Below are positions 9,714-18,687 of a stretch of DNA of 26,664 nt, in pieces. Location: contig BLXT01005065.1 in the NCBI GenBank assembly GCA_019648995.1, forward strand, positions 1,736,131-1,762,794. The letters run 5' to 3'. Position 1 is the first letter of the stretch; each line of letters begins with the position of its first letter. The position numbers and the translations under genes were made by a program. This DNA is from Plakobranchus ocellatus. Lineage: Eukaryota > Mollusca > Gastropoda > Plakobranchidae. Under the pieces are notes generated by a model that was not told where the DNA came from, searched no databases, and was given only the letters and a program-made list of their open reading frames with translations.

Positions 9714-10162
9714 GCCTATTCGTTAGCCTACAAACACTAACCCGTGTTAAGAAAGAGAAACAGGAAACGAAAGTTAGATTCGAACTTATCCTAGGGATGT
9801 TCGAGTAATCAAAACAAAATCGCCAGCGACATAACTTCGAACGTTATCGTACTTGGCCCGTTGTGACACTCAAAAAAAAGACCTGGGTGTAAACATAGTT
9901 ATTAGATCTTTTTCTATACATATATCTGAGTACGTGAGTTCATTACCAAAACCGAGTTGTTGGAAAAAAATGCGCCCATTTTTTATCAGAACGAAATTCA
10001 ATTTCTTCCTTTTTTTCTAATTTTTAGGGCGAAATCGTCGCACTGATGATGTCATAATCGTATTAAGTAAGATTTTATTGTACTGATTGGCAGTTATGCA
10101 ATCTTCTATGCGTTATTGGGAAAGTGTGTGTGGTGTCTGTGTGTATATGTATGGGGGGATAG

Positions 10163-10164
<2 letters not shown>
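9714..10164. other. AT-rich stretch, no gene seen
   Basis: Unique-looking sequence with no motif-bearing frame and no repeat that I recognise. Confidence 0.5.

Positions 10165-10223
<59 letters not shown>
10165..10223. repeat. (CT)n microsatellite
   Basis: About 59 bp of CT dinucleotides with one T-rich interruption near 10209-10211. Confidence 0.95.
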
Positions 10224-10349
10224 TGTTTTTCTAAAAATAAAGCATGGATATGAATTTGAAAATTGTCTTTTGCATAAATAAACATGATTGTACTTGGGTT
10301 TAAATATTTTTCAATATAAATTACAGTGACTTAATACTGCACCACCAGA

Positions 10350-10725
10350 AGAGAAGACCTAGTTCATGTCAGGTTGTAATTGATTCTCAACCACTTTCAT
10401 CGTAGCATTTCTAGGCTGCTTTTCACAATAAACAGTAATTGTTTGGTTTTTTTTTTACTGTTTTGTTCTTTTATATCAATTGAAAGTAGTACAGCTTTTT
10501 TCACACCACAATCAACTTTTCCAATAAAATCCTTTCCATCTTAATCAAAGGAAGGAAATTGCACTTATGGGCAAACAACGTTTTTTTATTAGTTTGATCA
10601 CCAAGGTTACTTCCAAACTTATTTTGTCTTCCCTGTCAGTATCATCAGAATCGGAGAATTCAGGCGAAGAAGACTGCCAATAATCGTTTTGTCCATTTTG
10701 CCAGATCTGTGAAACAAAAATTCAG
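10350..10725 (-). pseudogene. Second acidic/CxxC relic
   Basis: On the minus strand, about 10710-10620 reads QIWQNGQNDYWQSSSPEF then SDSDDTDREDK. It is preceded by TTTTTGTTTCACAG, which resembles a 3' splice site. Further left, about 10460-10370, a lysine run is followed by NNYCL and, after a one-base shift, CEKQPRNATMKVVENQ. The order of acidic stretch, lysines and YCLFC-like pair parallels the relic at 6240-6545. The frame is broken. Function is unknown; the similarity suggests two copies of one family, possibly carried by a mobile element. Confidence 0.3.
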
Positions 10726-10729
10726 AAGC

Positions 10730-11479
10730 CTTGAGCTCAAAACACCATTCACTATTTTCACTGCTTATAATGAAAGAATGGGATATCTAATTTTTTTAAC
10801 CTTTCTTTGCTTGGCTTGCTTCAGTTAATCGGTTGCATTTTTACCATTGAACAGGACATTTTTTCTTATCACAAATGGATACCAATACAGCTTCTGCTGT
10901 CTATTGCTTACAAACAAGACAAAAGTATTGCTTGCTTGTTAGTAGCCGTGATACCAAAATGTTTTTTTTTCCTCAAAAAAGCTCATAATTAAATCACCTT
11001 CTCATCCTGAACGCAGTCACAATGATTTAAAAAACAAAAAACAACAACTTGCCAATAACATGTTTTTAATGGTTAAAAGGCAATATCACTATACACGGAA
11101 GATACTAAAACTACTAATTTTTGTACTCAGAGTGTTCATCTAAAACTGACTGTTGTCGGATTGTCGTCGACTGTGAAAAGCACTCATGTTTTGCAGATAA
11201 ATTGCTGATGTAGAAGCGTCTGGCTGTTCAATATGTGTAAAATATGTTTGAAAGATTTCTTTCACTGCCTACACAACAACAGAAGTTAAAAATACGGTTG
11301 CATTGCTTGTAGGGAATGCTTGGAAATGGATTAAATTTCTATGACTAGTATTGAATAATATTAAAAGCAGACTTTCTTTGAAGACATAATATATCTAGTG
11401 AAATTTTATTTCTCAGGCGCTTGCCCAGTATGTTAAAAGGCTATCATGGATGTGTGTGTCCCGTGACTTTATAATGGCT
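10730..11479. other. AT-rich stretch, no gene seen
   Basis: No recognisable motif. The 61-codon plus frame at 10807-10992 resembles nothing I know. The 5' end of the main LINE lies at the right edge of this stretch, and its exact boundary could not be fixed. Confidence 0.45.
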
Positions 11480-12080
11480 ATACGTCATATCTCTCTCAGC
11501 CTTCCCATGTAGAGTCTGGGATAGAATTAACCCACCGTACCGTGCATGTCGTAAGAGACGACTCAAACAGGGTGTCGCCCATGAACTGCCTCTCTCCGGT
11601 ACATGGGCGACATCACTTTCTCTCCACCTTGCTTTGTCTTCTCTCCCTACTTCCTTTCCTGCGCTATCGTCCTTCTACTATCCCCTACTTCTATCCACCG
11701 TAGCCCTCCGGTGCTGGAAATAATTGAGAGGCCCATTCCCACAGTGTGGGCGCCTTGTTTGCCATGAGGTGCGACCCGTATGGAAGTAGGGGTTGATCCC
11801 AGAGGTTGAGGTGGTGACGGCCCGGCAATAGTAGCTGTTACTCATCAACATGCCTCCTTGGCCATTTCCTTCTCCTGAGACGGGAGGGCAGCGTGGGTCA
11901 GCGGCTGGTCAGTTTTCTCTGAATAGGGCTTGGTTCAATCCCAGTAGAGGTCATAACCCTCTGCTGGGAGTATAGCTCTAGCGTAGCCCTGGCACCGCGC
12001 TGGAGATCCGCGCAACGTGTGCCCTTGGTTGGGCTCCGTGGTGGGCGGGGAGCCCTGGAGCCGAATTTTAAAACCTAATT
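11480..12080 (+). promoter_or_regulatory. 5' UTR / internal promoter region of the LINE
   Basis: About 600 bp that is much more GC-rich than the flanks, leading to the ORF1 start. It contains CATGTCGTAAGAGACGACT, an 11 bp perfect inverted repeat (see 11573-11612), a pyrimidine-rich stretch (about 11610-11700) and tRNA-like box sequences near 11894-11942. LINEs of this type normally carry an internal promoter here; that role is inferred, not seen. Confidence 0.55.
11573..11612 (+). other. Hairpin in LINE 5' UTR
   Basis: TGTCGCCCATG (11573-11583) and CATGGGCGACA (11602-11612) are perfect inverted repeats separated by 18 bases. They could form an 11 bp stem in the RNA near the 5' end of the LINE transcript. 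Confidence 0.8.
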
Positions 12081-12235
12081 ATGACTTCCAAAACAACAAA
12101 TTCTGACCCCTCCCCATGTCCCGACGAAGCGAAAAAGCCTTGCACAGAGGCAGCTCGTGGGGCTGTCTCTGTTGCCAGCAAGAGGAAGGCGCAGGACCTC
12201 TGTACACTAATGAACGTATCTCCCTTTGCGGGCTG

Positions 12236-12289
12236 GTCACCATTCAAAAAATTTATGGTGATGTCACCATTCAAAAAATTTATGGTGAT
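12236..12289 (+). repeat. Exact 27 bp tandem duplication in ORF1
   Basis: 12236-12262 is repeated exactly at 12263-12289, adding nine codons in frame (SPFKKFMVM, then SPFKKFMVI). Perfect identity inside an otherwise decayed copy suggests a recent slippage event or an assembly duplication. Confidence 0.95.
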
Positions 12290-13341
12290 CAGCTCGAAAG
12301 GATCTGCGAAGGTGGCCGACGGGTCGCGTTTTAAGGGAATTGAAGTCGATTCTGAGCGACGAGACCATCGAGGTCACCAAACTTGGTAGTGGTGACCTCA
12401 TGGTCGAGCTAAAGTCGAACGGCCAGGAAAAAAGCTGGGAGTAATCGCGACGTTCCTAGACATCCCTGTGACTGTCAATGCTCACAAGAGCTTGATGAAC
12501 AGTACTAAGGGAGTTATTTGTAGTCAAAATCTACGGTTTTGATCGGAGGAGAAAATGTTATAGGGGCTGAGTGGCACTCACGTTTGGCGCATAAAAGTGC
12601 GTCGGGGTGAGGAAAAAATTCAAACCGACACCGTCGTCCTGATCTTTGACAGCCCAAAGCCGCCGAATAAATACGTGCGGGGTACCTGACTCTTGATGTC
12701 AGCAGACCGTACGTCCCGCTTCCGATGCGCTGCTATAAGTGCCAACGCTATGGCCACGGCATGGACAGGGGTAAGAAACCTGCTGCTGTATGCCTTAGAT
12801 GTGGCAAAGGTGGTCATGTCGAATGTGACTTTTCGGCTGATCCCCATTGTGTAAACTGCAGAGGAGACCATGCAGTCAGCAGCAAGACCTGTCCAAAGTT
12901 CCTGGAAGAACAAGCCATTCTTCGTTACAAAGCTGAGAATGGCGGTACGTTTCAGCAAGCCCGTAAGACAGTTGTGCTTGAACTCCATAAAACGATTTCA
13001 ACGCGAACATTTGCTAGTGCCGTCAAGTCTCAGCTTCGAACGAAGCCAGCAGCGCTCCCCAAGGATGGCGGCAGGGGTGGATCTTCTGCCCCACCCAAGG
13101 GGAAAAAAGCCCAGAAGGATTATCTGGCTCCCAGTCCCCAGGAAGCAGGAGAAACCGAAGTAACATCCAAGGGCAGGGCCGAAAAGCCTAAAGGTCTGAA
13201 GGCCCCTGGGGAAACATTCGATCGTTTTGCACCTCTGGCCTTGGATGCTGAGGATACTATATCCTCAATCTGGGGGAATTCCTCCACCCCCAGCTCCCCG
13301 AGCGCCTCCGCCTCCCCTATGGAGTGCCCTCCCTCCCCCTC

Positions 13342-13399
13342 NNNNNNNNNNNNNNNNNNNNNNNNNNNNNNNNNNNNNNNNNNNNNNNNNNNNNNNNNN
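13342..13399. other. Assembly gap (58 N)
   Basis: A run of 58 unknown bases inside the Ser/Pro-rich end of ORF1, flanked on both sides by C-rich CCCTCCCCC-like sequence. The true length and frame across it are unknown. Confidence 0.99.
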
Positions 13400-13539
13400 C
13401 CCTCCCCCGCCCCCAGCGGAGAAACCCCAAGGTCCTGCGCCTTCTTCCTCGCCTTCCTACCCCTTCACCCTCAAGGTCTATGTGACAGAGGGGTGACGTC
13501 TACTAAAAAGAAATAAGGCTTGGCGGGCCAGCCAAAGGG

Positions 13540-14762
13540 TGGTCTGCCAAGCAACAAATAGTCTGTGGTAATGGACCCCTTGTCCGATGCAACATTCGCG
13601 GTTTTAGTAGCAATTTTGAAGAACTGAAGCTTCTACTGAATCGATCGCAGTCGGCTGTTGTGGCCCTGCAGGAATGCAGGCTTGGGGAGAGCCAGTTGCC
13701 AGCCCCGGGTTACACTCTGCTTCTTCCGCAGTGTGGGTCCCCCGGGACCGAGGCCGCCCTTTTCATCAGAAACGGGACCTGTTTTTCGGAAATTAGTCTG
13801 AAAACTGGCCTTCATGCTGCAGCTGCCACAATTGGCCTGGAAAAGATTAACCGTTTGCTCTCTGTACCTGCCTCTCAATACCCCAGTTTCGAAACTTTCT
13901 CTGGCTGAATTCTTTGAGCAGCTTCCGAAGCCTTTTCTCGTGCTGAGAGATTTAACGCGCATTCTCCTACGTGGGGGGACTCCCGCCGGGATGGGCGGGG
14001 GAGGATGCTGGAGGAGTTCATGACTTGATCATTCTAAAATCTGAACAGCAAACTTTTGTGCATTCGGTATATCATTGGACCTCAGCGATTGATTTGGCAG
14101 TGGCTTCACCCTCCATTGCCGCCGAGTGCTCCTGGGCTGCCTACAGTGATCTGTGCGACAGCGATCACTTTCCAATATTTTTAACCCTTACGTCTAATTT
14201 TAGTCCTAATGTAAATACTACTATTTTTAATTTCCAAAAAGCTGACTGGGACCATTTCAGAAACCTTTGCAGATTGTCTTTGGGCGACATCGAGCAGTTT
14301 ACTTCAAAGCTGGTCGATGCGGCTAGGTCGTCCATACCCTTTTATAAAGGGAATAAATGTAAAACGCGAGTGCCCTGGTTTACCCAGGAATGTAGGCAGG
14401 TTCTTCAGGAAAGGAAAAAGGCTCAAAGGAAGTATTTTAAAGTGCCGTCTTTTGAAAATTTCATAAATTTTAAAAAACGAAAAGCCAAGGCTAAATTCGT
14501 AATTAAAACATCCACGAAACAGTCTTGGAAGACATATGTTTCCTCTTTTAATTCAAATACTTCCTCTAAAACTGCTTGGAAGAAAATAAAAGGCAAAAAT
14601 TTTGCCCCTTCTTGTCATCTTAAAAAAGACGGTCAGATCATTTCAGACCCTAAAGATCATGCAGATTATCTGGCTGAAAACTTTTTCAAAAAAAATCCAG
14701 CTGAAAGAAAAATTCTAAAAATTTCCAGCAAACGGAACAAAGAGCCGAAAAACAAAATTTAA
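13540..14762 (+). pseudogene. LINE ORF2 N-terminus: APE-type endonuclease and linker, broken
   Basis: The endonuclease nicks target DNA to prime reverse transcription. Pieces in order: RCNIRGFSSNFEELKLLL and VVALQECRLG with the catalytic Glu (about 13580-13680); TEAALFIRNG (13750-13780); after a frameshift near 13850, SLYLPLNT; then LRDL followed in another frame by NAHSPTWGD (about 13940-13978), where one lost base disrupts the GDFNAH motif; then SAIDLAVASPS (14080) and SDHFPI with the catalytic His (14160-14180). From 13971 to 14762 the frame is open and includes a Lys/Arg-rich linker (VPWFTQECRQVLQERKKAQ). At least three frameshifts exclude an active enzyme. Confidence 0.85.
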
Positions 14763-14895
14763 ATTTTTCATCAGGAAATGAAGAACCATATAATAATCCT
14801 TTTCTCCTGACGGAGTTAAAATTTTCCATTAATAAATCTAATAAGTCTGCAGCAGGTCCTCATGGTGTGTACTATTAGTTCCTGAGGCACCTTCT

Positions 14896-14907
14896 TGAAT
14901 CCTGCCT
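14896..14907. repeat. Target-site duplication, left (nested LINE)
   Basis: TGAATCCTGCCT immediately before the nested LINE, repeated exactly at 15156-15167. It is part of the host RT coding sequence (ESCL). Confidence 0.9.
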
Positions 14908-15155
14908 CATTCCCTCTCGCATAGTGGGTTACTTAAAGGAACTCGGTGTGTATGGAAATATCTGAGGCATTGTACAGATTCCTTTTAAAGTTTTTGTCCA
15001 TATACTCTGTTGGATTTTTAATGGTTTTTTATCTTTGTTTTAATTTGCTTGAGCATCTGATAAAAGCCTTTGACAGAGAGTGAATGAACAGAAACCCTGA
15101 GATCACCGCTTGATGGTGGACTGGGTATACCAATAATCAATCAATCAATCAATCC
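14908..15155 (+). mobile_element. 5'-truncated LINE nested inside the main LINE
   Basis: 248 bp matching the 3' end of the same LINE family: TCCCTCTCGCATAGTGGGTT, then TCGGTGTGTATGGAAATATC, the 3' UTR with GAAACCCTGAGATCACCGCT, and an ATCAATCAATCAATC tail. A 12 bp target-site duplication flanks it. It interrupts the RT coding region, so it landed after the main copy, and it has the same variants as the 9404-9702 copy. Confidence 0.95.
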
Positions 15156-15167
15156 TGAATCCTGCCT
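15156..15167. repeat. Target-site duplication, right (nested LINE)
   Basis: Exact repeat of 14896-14907 directly after the TCAA tail. RT coding resumes here (CLHIILKLF). Confidence 0.9.
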
Positions 15168-15268
15168 GCATATTATCCTTAAACTCTTTAATAACATTTG
15201 GACCACCGCGGACATCCCCCCATCTTGGAGGGAGGCTTCGGTGGTTCCAATTGCAAAACCCGGGAAGG

Positions 15269-15281
15269 ATCCTTCTAATCC
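15269..15281. repeat. Target-site duplication, left (SINE)
   Basis: ATCCTTCTAATCC before the SINE, repeated exactly at 15438-15450. In the host frame it encodes part of DPSNP. Confidence 0.93.
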
Positions 15282-15437
15282 AGGGGCGTCGGTGGCACAG
15301 TGGCTAGTGAGTCCGCCCTGAGATCTGCAGGGACCATTCTGTCGCGGGTTCGAGCCCCGCCACCGGCGCCCTGGCCTGACGGAGGGCCTGAAAGCCTGAG
15401 ATCACTTTGTTGTGGACTGGCTGTATACAAAAAACCA
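15282..15437 (+). mobile_element. tRNA-derived SINE inside the LINE RT region
   Basis: 156 bp non-autonomous element with a 13 bp target-site duplication. The head (15283-15371) is tRNA-like: pol III box A TGGCACAGTGG at 15293-15303 and box B GGTTCGAGCCC at 15347-15357. Its ends, GGGCGTCGGTGG (15284-15295) and CCACCGGCGCCC (15360-15371), pair over 12 positions with one G-T wobble. A short middle (about 15372-15389) leads to a tail, GAAAGCCTGAGATCAC, TGGACTGG and TATAC (15390-15428). This tail closely follows the LINE 3' end (GAAACCCTGAGATCAC, TGGACTGG and TATAC at 15091-15130). Tail sharing implies that the LINE machinery mobilised it. The element ends in an A-rich run rather than TCAA repeats. 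Confidence 0.92.
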
Positions 15438-15450
15438 ATCCTTCTAATCC
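15438..15450. repeat. Target-site duplication, right (SINE)
   Basis: Exact repeat of 15269-15281. RT coding resumes as SNYRPIALTNC. Confidence 0.93.
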
Positions 15451-16656
15451 TTCCAACTATAGGCCTATTGCGCTCACGAACTGCTTGTGTAAGATTCTCG
15501 AGCGGATGGTGAATGACTGACTGGTCCATGTGCTTGAGCCAGAAACCTTCTGTCAAAAGTACAGTGCGGTTTCAGGAAGGACCATAGCACATTGGACCAC
15601 TTGGTCACACTGGAAACCTTTATCAAAAAGGCTCTCGCAAGAAAAAAGCAAGTTCTGGCGGGTTTTTTATTTTGATCTAGAAAAAGCCTATGATACGACA
15701 TGGAGGTACGGAGTTTTAAAAAATCTTTTCGACCTCGATTTTAGGGGCAGATTGCCCATTTTTATTTCAAATTTTCTTAAAGACCGCCATTTTAAAGTTA
15801 AAGCGAAGAACACGTTTTTTTCCTCTTACCACCAGGAAAACCGTGTTCCCCAAGGCAGTATTCTATTACCTATGCTAATTAGCTTGAAAATAAAAAATAT
15901 GATTAACTCTGTTTCTAAAAATGTAAAGGCCTCTTTATTCGTAAACGATTTTGCCATTTACGCTGAGGGTAAGCACCTGCAGAATCTTGAGCGCATCATC
16001 CAGCTATGTATAAATAATGTTCAAAAATGGGTCTCCGAGAAAGGTTTCAGATTTTCGGTTTGAAAACCACCTGTGTCCATTTCCACAGACAAAGAATTTA
16101 CACTGAGCCCGCCCTTGATCTGGACGGCCAGCCGATCCCGATGAAGGGTGAGGCTAAATTTTTAGGAGTCGTTTTCGACTCAAAATTGAGTTTTAACAAT
16201 CATGTGCAGTATCTAAAGAAAAAATGTTTAAAAGCACTAATTTTACAGCGCGTCGTGGGCCATATGGACTGGGGTGCGGATAGAGCCACCCTCCTAAAGC
16301 TTTACCGAATCCTAGTCCGGTCCAAGTTGGACTACGGCAGTGTCGAATGTGGTTCTGCGAAAAAATACGTTCTGAGAGCCCTGGACCCAATACATCATCA
16401 TATTGCCTTCGTATTGCCCTCGCGGCTTTCAGAACGTCGCCTACGCTTGTACGCCGAGGCTGGGGAGCCCTCTCTCGAGCATCGGCGTAACAAGCTACAT
16501 TTTAAGTATATACTGAAATTAAAGTCATTACCCCGTAATCAGTATCACGATATTGTATTTGAAGCTCCGTTGTCTGACTTTTCTGCTGATTCAAGGTCGG
16601 AACCCAATCTTGTCGCCAATACTATTTACACATTAAGAATGCTAAAATCATCCTAA

Positions 16657-17620
16657 ATACTATTGATAACTTACATGTCCAGTGCCCTCCACCTTAGAAA
16701 AAGCACAAGTTAACGTTGATATTTCTTTAACTGAACAAGAGGAGGAAAATACCAGCGAGGTGGCCTATCATTAAGAATTTTTTAGAATTAAAGAAAAATT
16801 TCCAAACCATTAAGCTGTTTATACACACGGCTTTAAGCTGGAGCAAAAGTTTGCGGCCACAGCCTATTTTCCGGAACGCCCGGACTGCTCGAAGACAACT
16901 CGCCTAAGAGACGGGGCATCAGTCTTCAGTGCTGAGCTCGAGGGAATAGCCCGCGGGCTCACAAAAATATAAAAAACTCACTAAATACCATAAAAATTTT
17001 GTTATCTATAGCGACAGCCTGTCAGCCTTACAGGCTATTCAAAACAAAAATTTCAAAGTTAAAGATATCAGGCGCCTGTACAATTTAATCCGAAATTTCC
17101 CACCTTATGTTTACATCTCTTTTGTCTGGATTCCTGCTCACGAAGACATCCAGGAGAATGAGAATGTGGGCAAATTTGCAAAAGCGGCTCTAAATAGAGC
17201 ATCATGCTGAGGAAAACTCATTTGCTGGTCCGATCACGAGCTTAAAGTAAACGCTTATATCCACACCGTTTGGCAAGAAAATTGGGATGCTGTAGGGCAA
17301 ACAAGCTCCACGAATTACTCCCCAACTTGGGAGAAGACCTCAGCAAAAAAGGTAAAGGAGCAGGTAGAAAACGGGAGACGGTAAAGTGTAGGCTTCGGGT
17401 GGGCCACACATGGCTCACCAAGAGCTACCTTTTAAAAAATGAGGAACAGAATTATTGCTATGCCTGTGACAGCCTTTACATTGTCCGGCATGTTTTAATT
17501 GAATGCCCAGACTTTCAAGTCACCAGGAGGAAATATTGCAGTGTAACTGGCATGTACAGACTTTTCCGAGAGGTCAATCCTTCTCGCATAGTTGGTTTCT
17601 TAAAGGCAGTCGGTGTCTAA
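16657..17620 (+). pseudogene. LINE ORF2 C-terminus: RNase H and CCHC finger, broken
   Basis: RNase H degrades the RNA strand of the hybrid. Pieces: AVYTHGFK (about 16814-16837), where the usual TDGS-type Asp is His; FSAELEGIARGL with its Glu (about 16927-16962); VIYSDSLSALQAI with its Asp (about 17000-17040); WIPAHEDIQENENVGKFAKA (17130-17190), where the last acidic position is not retained. Stops and frame changes occur near 16770-16815, 16965 and 17207. From 17270 the frame is open to the stop at 17618-17620 and includes LPNLGEDLSKKG, CRLRVGHTWLT and a C-x2-C-x7-H-x4-C finger (17456-17506), the usual end of ORF2 in this group. Confidence 0.82.
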
Positions 17621-17812
17621 AGAAATATTTATGGCTTTGTACAGATTTTCTTCATATACTCTGTTGGATTTTTAATGGATTTTTATCTTTGTTTTAGTTT
17701 GTTTGAGCATCTGATGGAAGCCTATGAAAGAGAATGAATGAACAGAAACCCTGAGATTACCGCTTAATGGTGGACTTGGTATCAAATAATCAATCAACCA
17801 ATCAATCATATA
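17621..17812 (+). other. LINE 3' UTR and TCAA-type tail
   Basis: About 190 bp including CCCTGAGATTACCGCTTAATGG and ending in imperfect ATCA/TCAA repeats (about 17781-17809). Homologous ends are at 9550-9702 and 14990-15155, and the terminal part is shared with the SINE tail. It is presumably the RT recognition region. Confidence 0.88.
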
Positions 17813-18461
17813 TCAGCTCTGTTCCCAGGCGGTTATTAATCACATCCATTTGAATATTTCATTGACTTATTAAATGCTTTCCAACTTTTTACTCTCTTTG
17901 GTTAGTAGGAAACAGCAAATTATGGAATAAAGGTGGGTTTTTTAGCACACAGTCTAAATGGTCATTTGATGCAATATTCAGTCACAGAAAAAGAAAGATC
18001 ATTGACAGTTCACTTTCAGAAAAAAGCCGACGAAAAGCTTTACTATACTTCTCTGTCTCTGATAGGCTATGGGGGAAAATATCTGGGTGTGTTCAAATTT
18101 CTGGCCTGTGGTAAGGCTTGCTAGGATTGGCTTATTTTATACATTACATAATGCATTCATATCTACAGCTAGACTTGATAATCGTGTTTGAACAACCAAT
18201 GGGAGGCTTTGTCATCTTCAGTTTTTAGATGAGGCTGAGAAATAAATTTCTCTAAGCCAGAGTTGAGTAACTATAATTTTTATTATCTGAGTATGTGTGT
18301 GTGGATCATAGTCTTGGTTTGTGGTAAAATTGATGCAATGCAATGTAATTCGATGGTGCAATCTTTAGAATCAATAAGATTTTTAAAGACTTTGAATCTC
18401 TAGCAATAGTAGAAGTAGGCTCTAGAAGAGAAATTATCGAAGAGTTGATATGTGGGTGTAT
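17813..18461. other. Right flank of the LINE, no recognised gene
   Basis: Mixed AT-rich sequence. A 63-codon plus frame (17933-18124) is not low complexity, but I recognise no domain, and neither a start context nor splice sites make it convincing. Confidence 0.4.
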
Positions 18462-18469
18462 ACAATATA

Positions 18470-18510
<41 letters not shown>

Positions 18511-18514
18511 TTGA

Positions 18515-18546
<32 letters not shown>

Positions 18547-18568
18547 GTAATATATAATTTATATATAT
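18462..18568. repeat. (AT)n microsatellite cluster
   Basis: Three AT dinucleotide runs separated by short unique bits (TTTGAATGTGTG and GTAATATATAATTT). The minus frame across it is repeat-derived. Confidence 0.93.
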
Positions 18569-18605
18569 GAAATGTGTGTGTATGTGTGCAGTAAGTGTAA
18601 TTTTT

Positions 18606-18687
18606 TGTTGTTGTTGTTGTTGTTTTTTTGTTTGTTTGTTTGTTTGTTTGTTTGTTTGTTTTTGTTTTTTTTTTTGGGGGGGGGAGG
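18606..18687. repeat. (TTG)n, (TTTG)n and poly-T/poly-G run
   Basis: TTG units (about 18606-18622) pass into TTTG units (about 18626-18660), then a T run and a G-rich run. This is a compound simple repeat. Confidence 0.93.

Larger units (their letters stand above)
12081..13516 (+). pseudogene. LINE ORF1 (gag-like, CCHC zinc knuckles), broken
   Basis: ORF1 proteins bind the element's RNA in ribonucleoprotein particles. The start ATG at 12081 opens MTSKTTNSDPSPCPDEAKKP. After a frameshift near 12345, TIEVTKLGSGDLMVELKSN and IPVTVNAHKSLMNSTKGVI (about 12370-12530) are recognisable gag-like pieces in other frames, with stops between them. From 12725 the frame is open to the stop at 13514-13516, with knuckle 1 CYKCQRYGH, knuckle 2 CLRCGKGGH and knuckle 3 CVNCRGDH...C. 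Knuckle 1 lacks its last Cys (GMDRG) and knuckle 2 is irregular (HVECDF), so RNA binding is probably impaired. The C-terminal part is Ser/Pro-rich and contains an N gap. An exact 27 bp tandem duplication lies at 12236-12289. Confidence 0.85.
14763..16656 (+). pseudogene. LINE ORF2 reverse transcriptase, broken and twice interrupted
   Basis: The RT copies element RNA at the nicked target. Before the first insertion: LLTELKFSINKSNKSAAGPH, then GVYY, a stop and FLRHLLESC. Between the insertions: IWTTADIPPSWREASVVPIA and GKDPSNP. After the SINE: SNYRPIALTNCLCKILERM, a stop at about 15518, motif A FDLEKAYD (15671-15694), PQGSI (15848-15862), motif C FVND (15938-15949) where FxDD is expected, then GEAKFLGVVFDSKLSFNNHV (about 16150) and SKLDYGS. 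The first catalytic Asp of motif C is Asn. Two frameshifts near 15575 and 15665 flank a misframed stretch. Removing the two insertions with one target copy each restores the local reading order. Confidence 0.88.
11480..17812 (+). mobile_element. Near full-length dead I-superfamily-like LINE
   Basis: One plus-strand non-LTR retrotransposon of about 6.3 kb, roughly 5.9 kb without its nested insertions. In order it has a 5' UTR (to 12080), ORF1 with CCHC knuckles (12081-13516), ORF2 with APE endonuclease (about 13540-14190), a basic linker (14200-14760), RT (14760-16660), RNase H (about 16810-17200) and a C-terminal CCHC finger (17456-17506), then a 3' UTR ending in ATCAATCAACCAATCAATCA. ORF1 knuckles plus APE, RT and RNase H fit the I superfamily; Nimb-like is my best guess. 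Many frameshifts, stops and lost catalytic residues make it inactive. No target-site duplication was found: the right flank starts TATATCAGCT and I see no convincing partner, so the left boundary is approximate. Confidence 0.88.

Noticed and set aside
11389..11396. ATATATC as the left target-site duplication of the main LINE
   Set aside because: Only about seven bases match the right flank (TATATC), in AT-rich DNA where this is expected by chance, and the position is well left of the GC-rich 5' UTR.
15283..15371. Functional tRNA gene
   Set aside because: Boxes A and B are present, but the head is joined to a LINE-like tail, flanked by a target-site duplication and pairs end to end over 12 bases. 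It is a SINE head.
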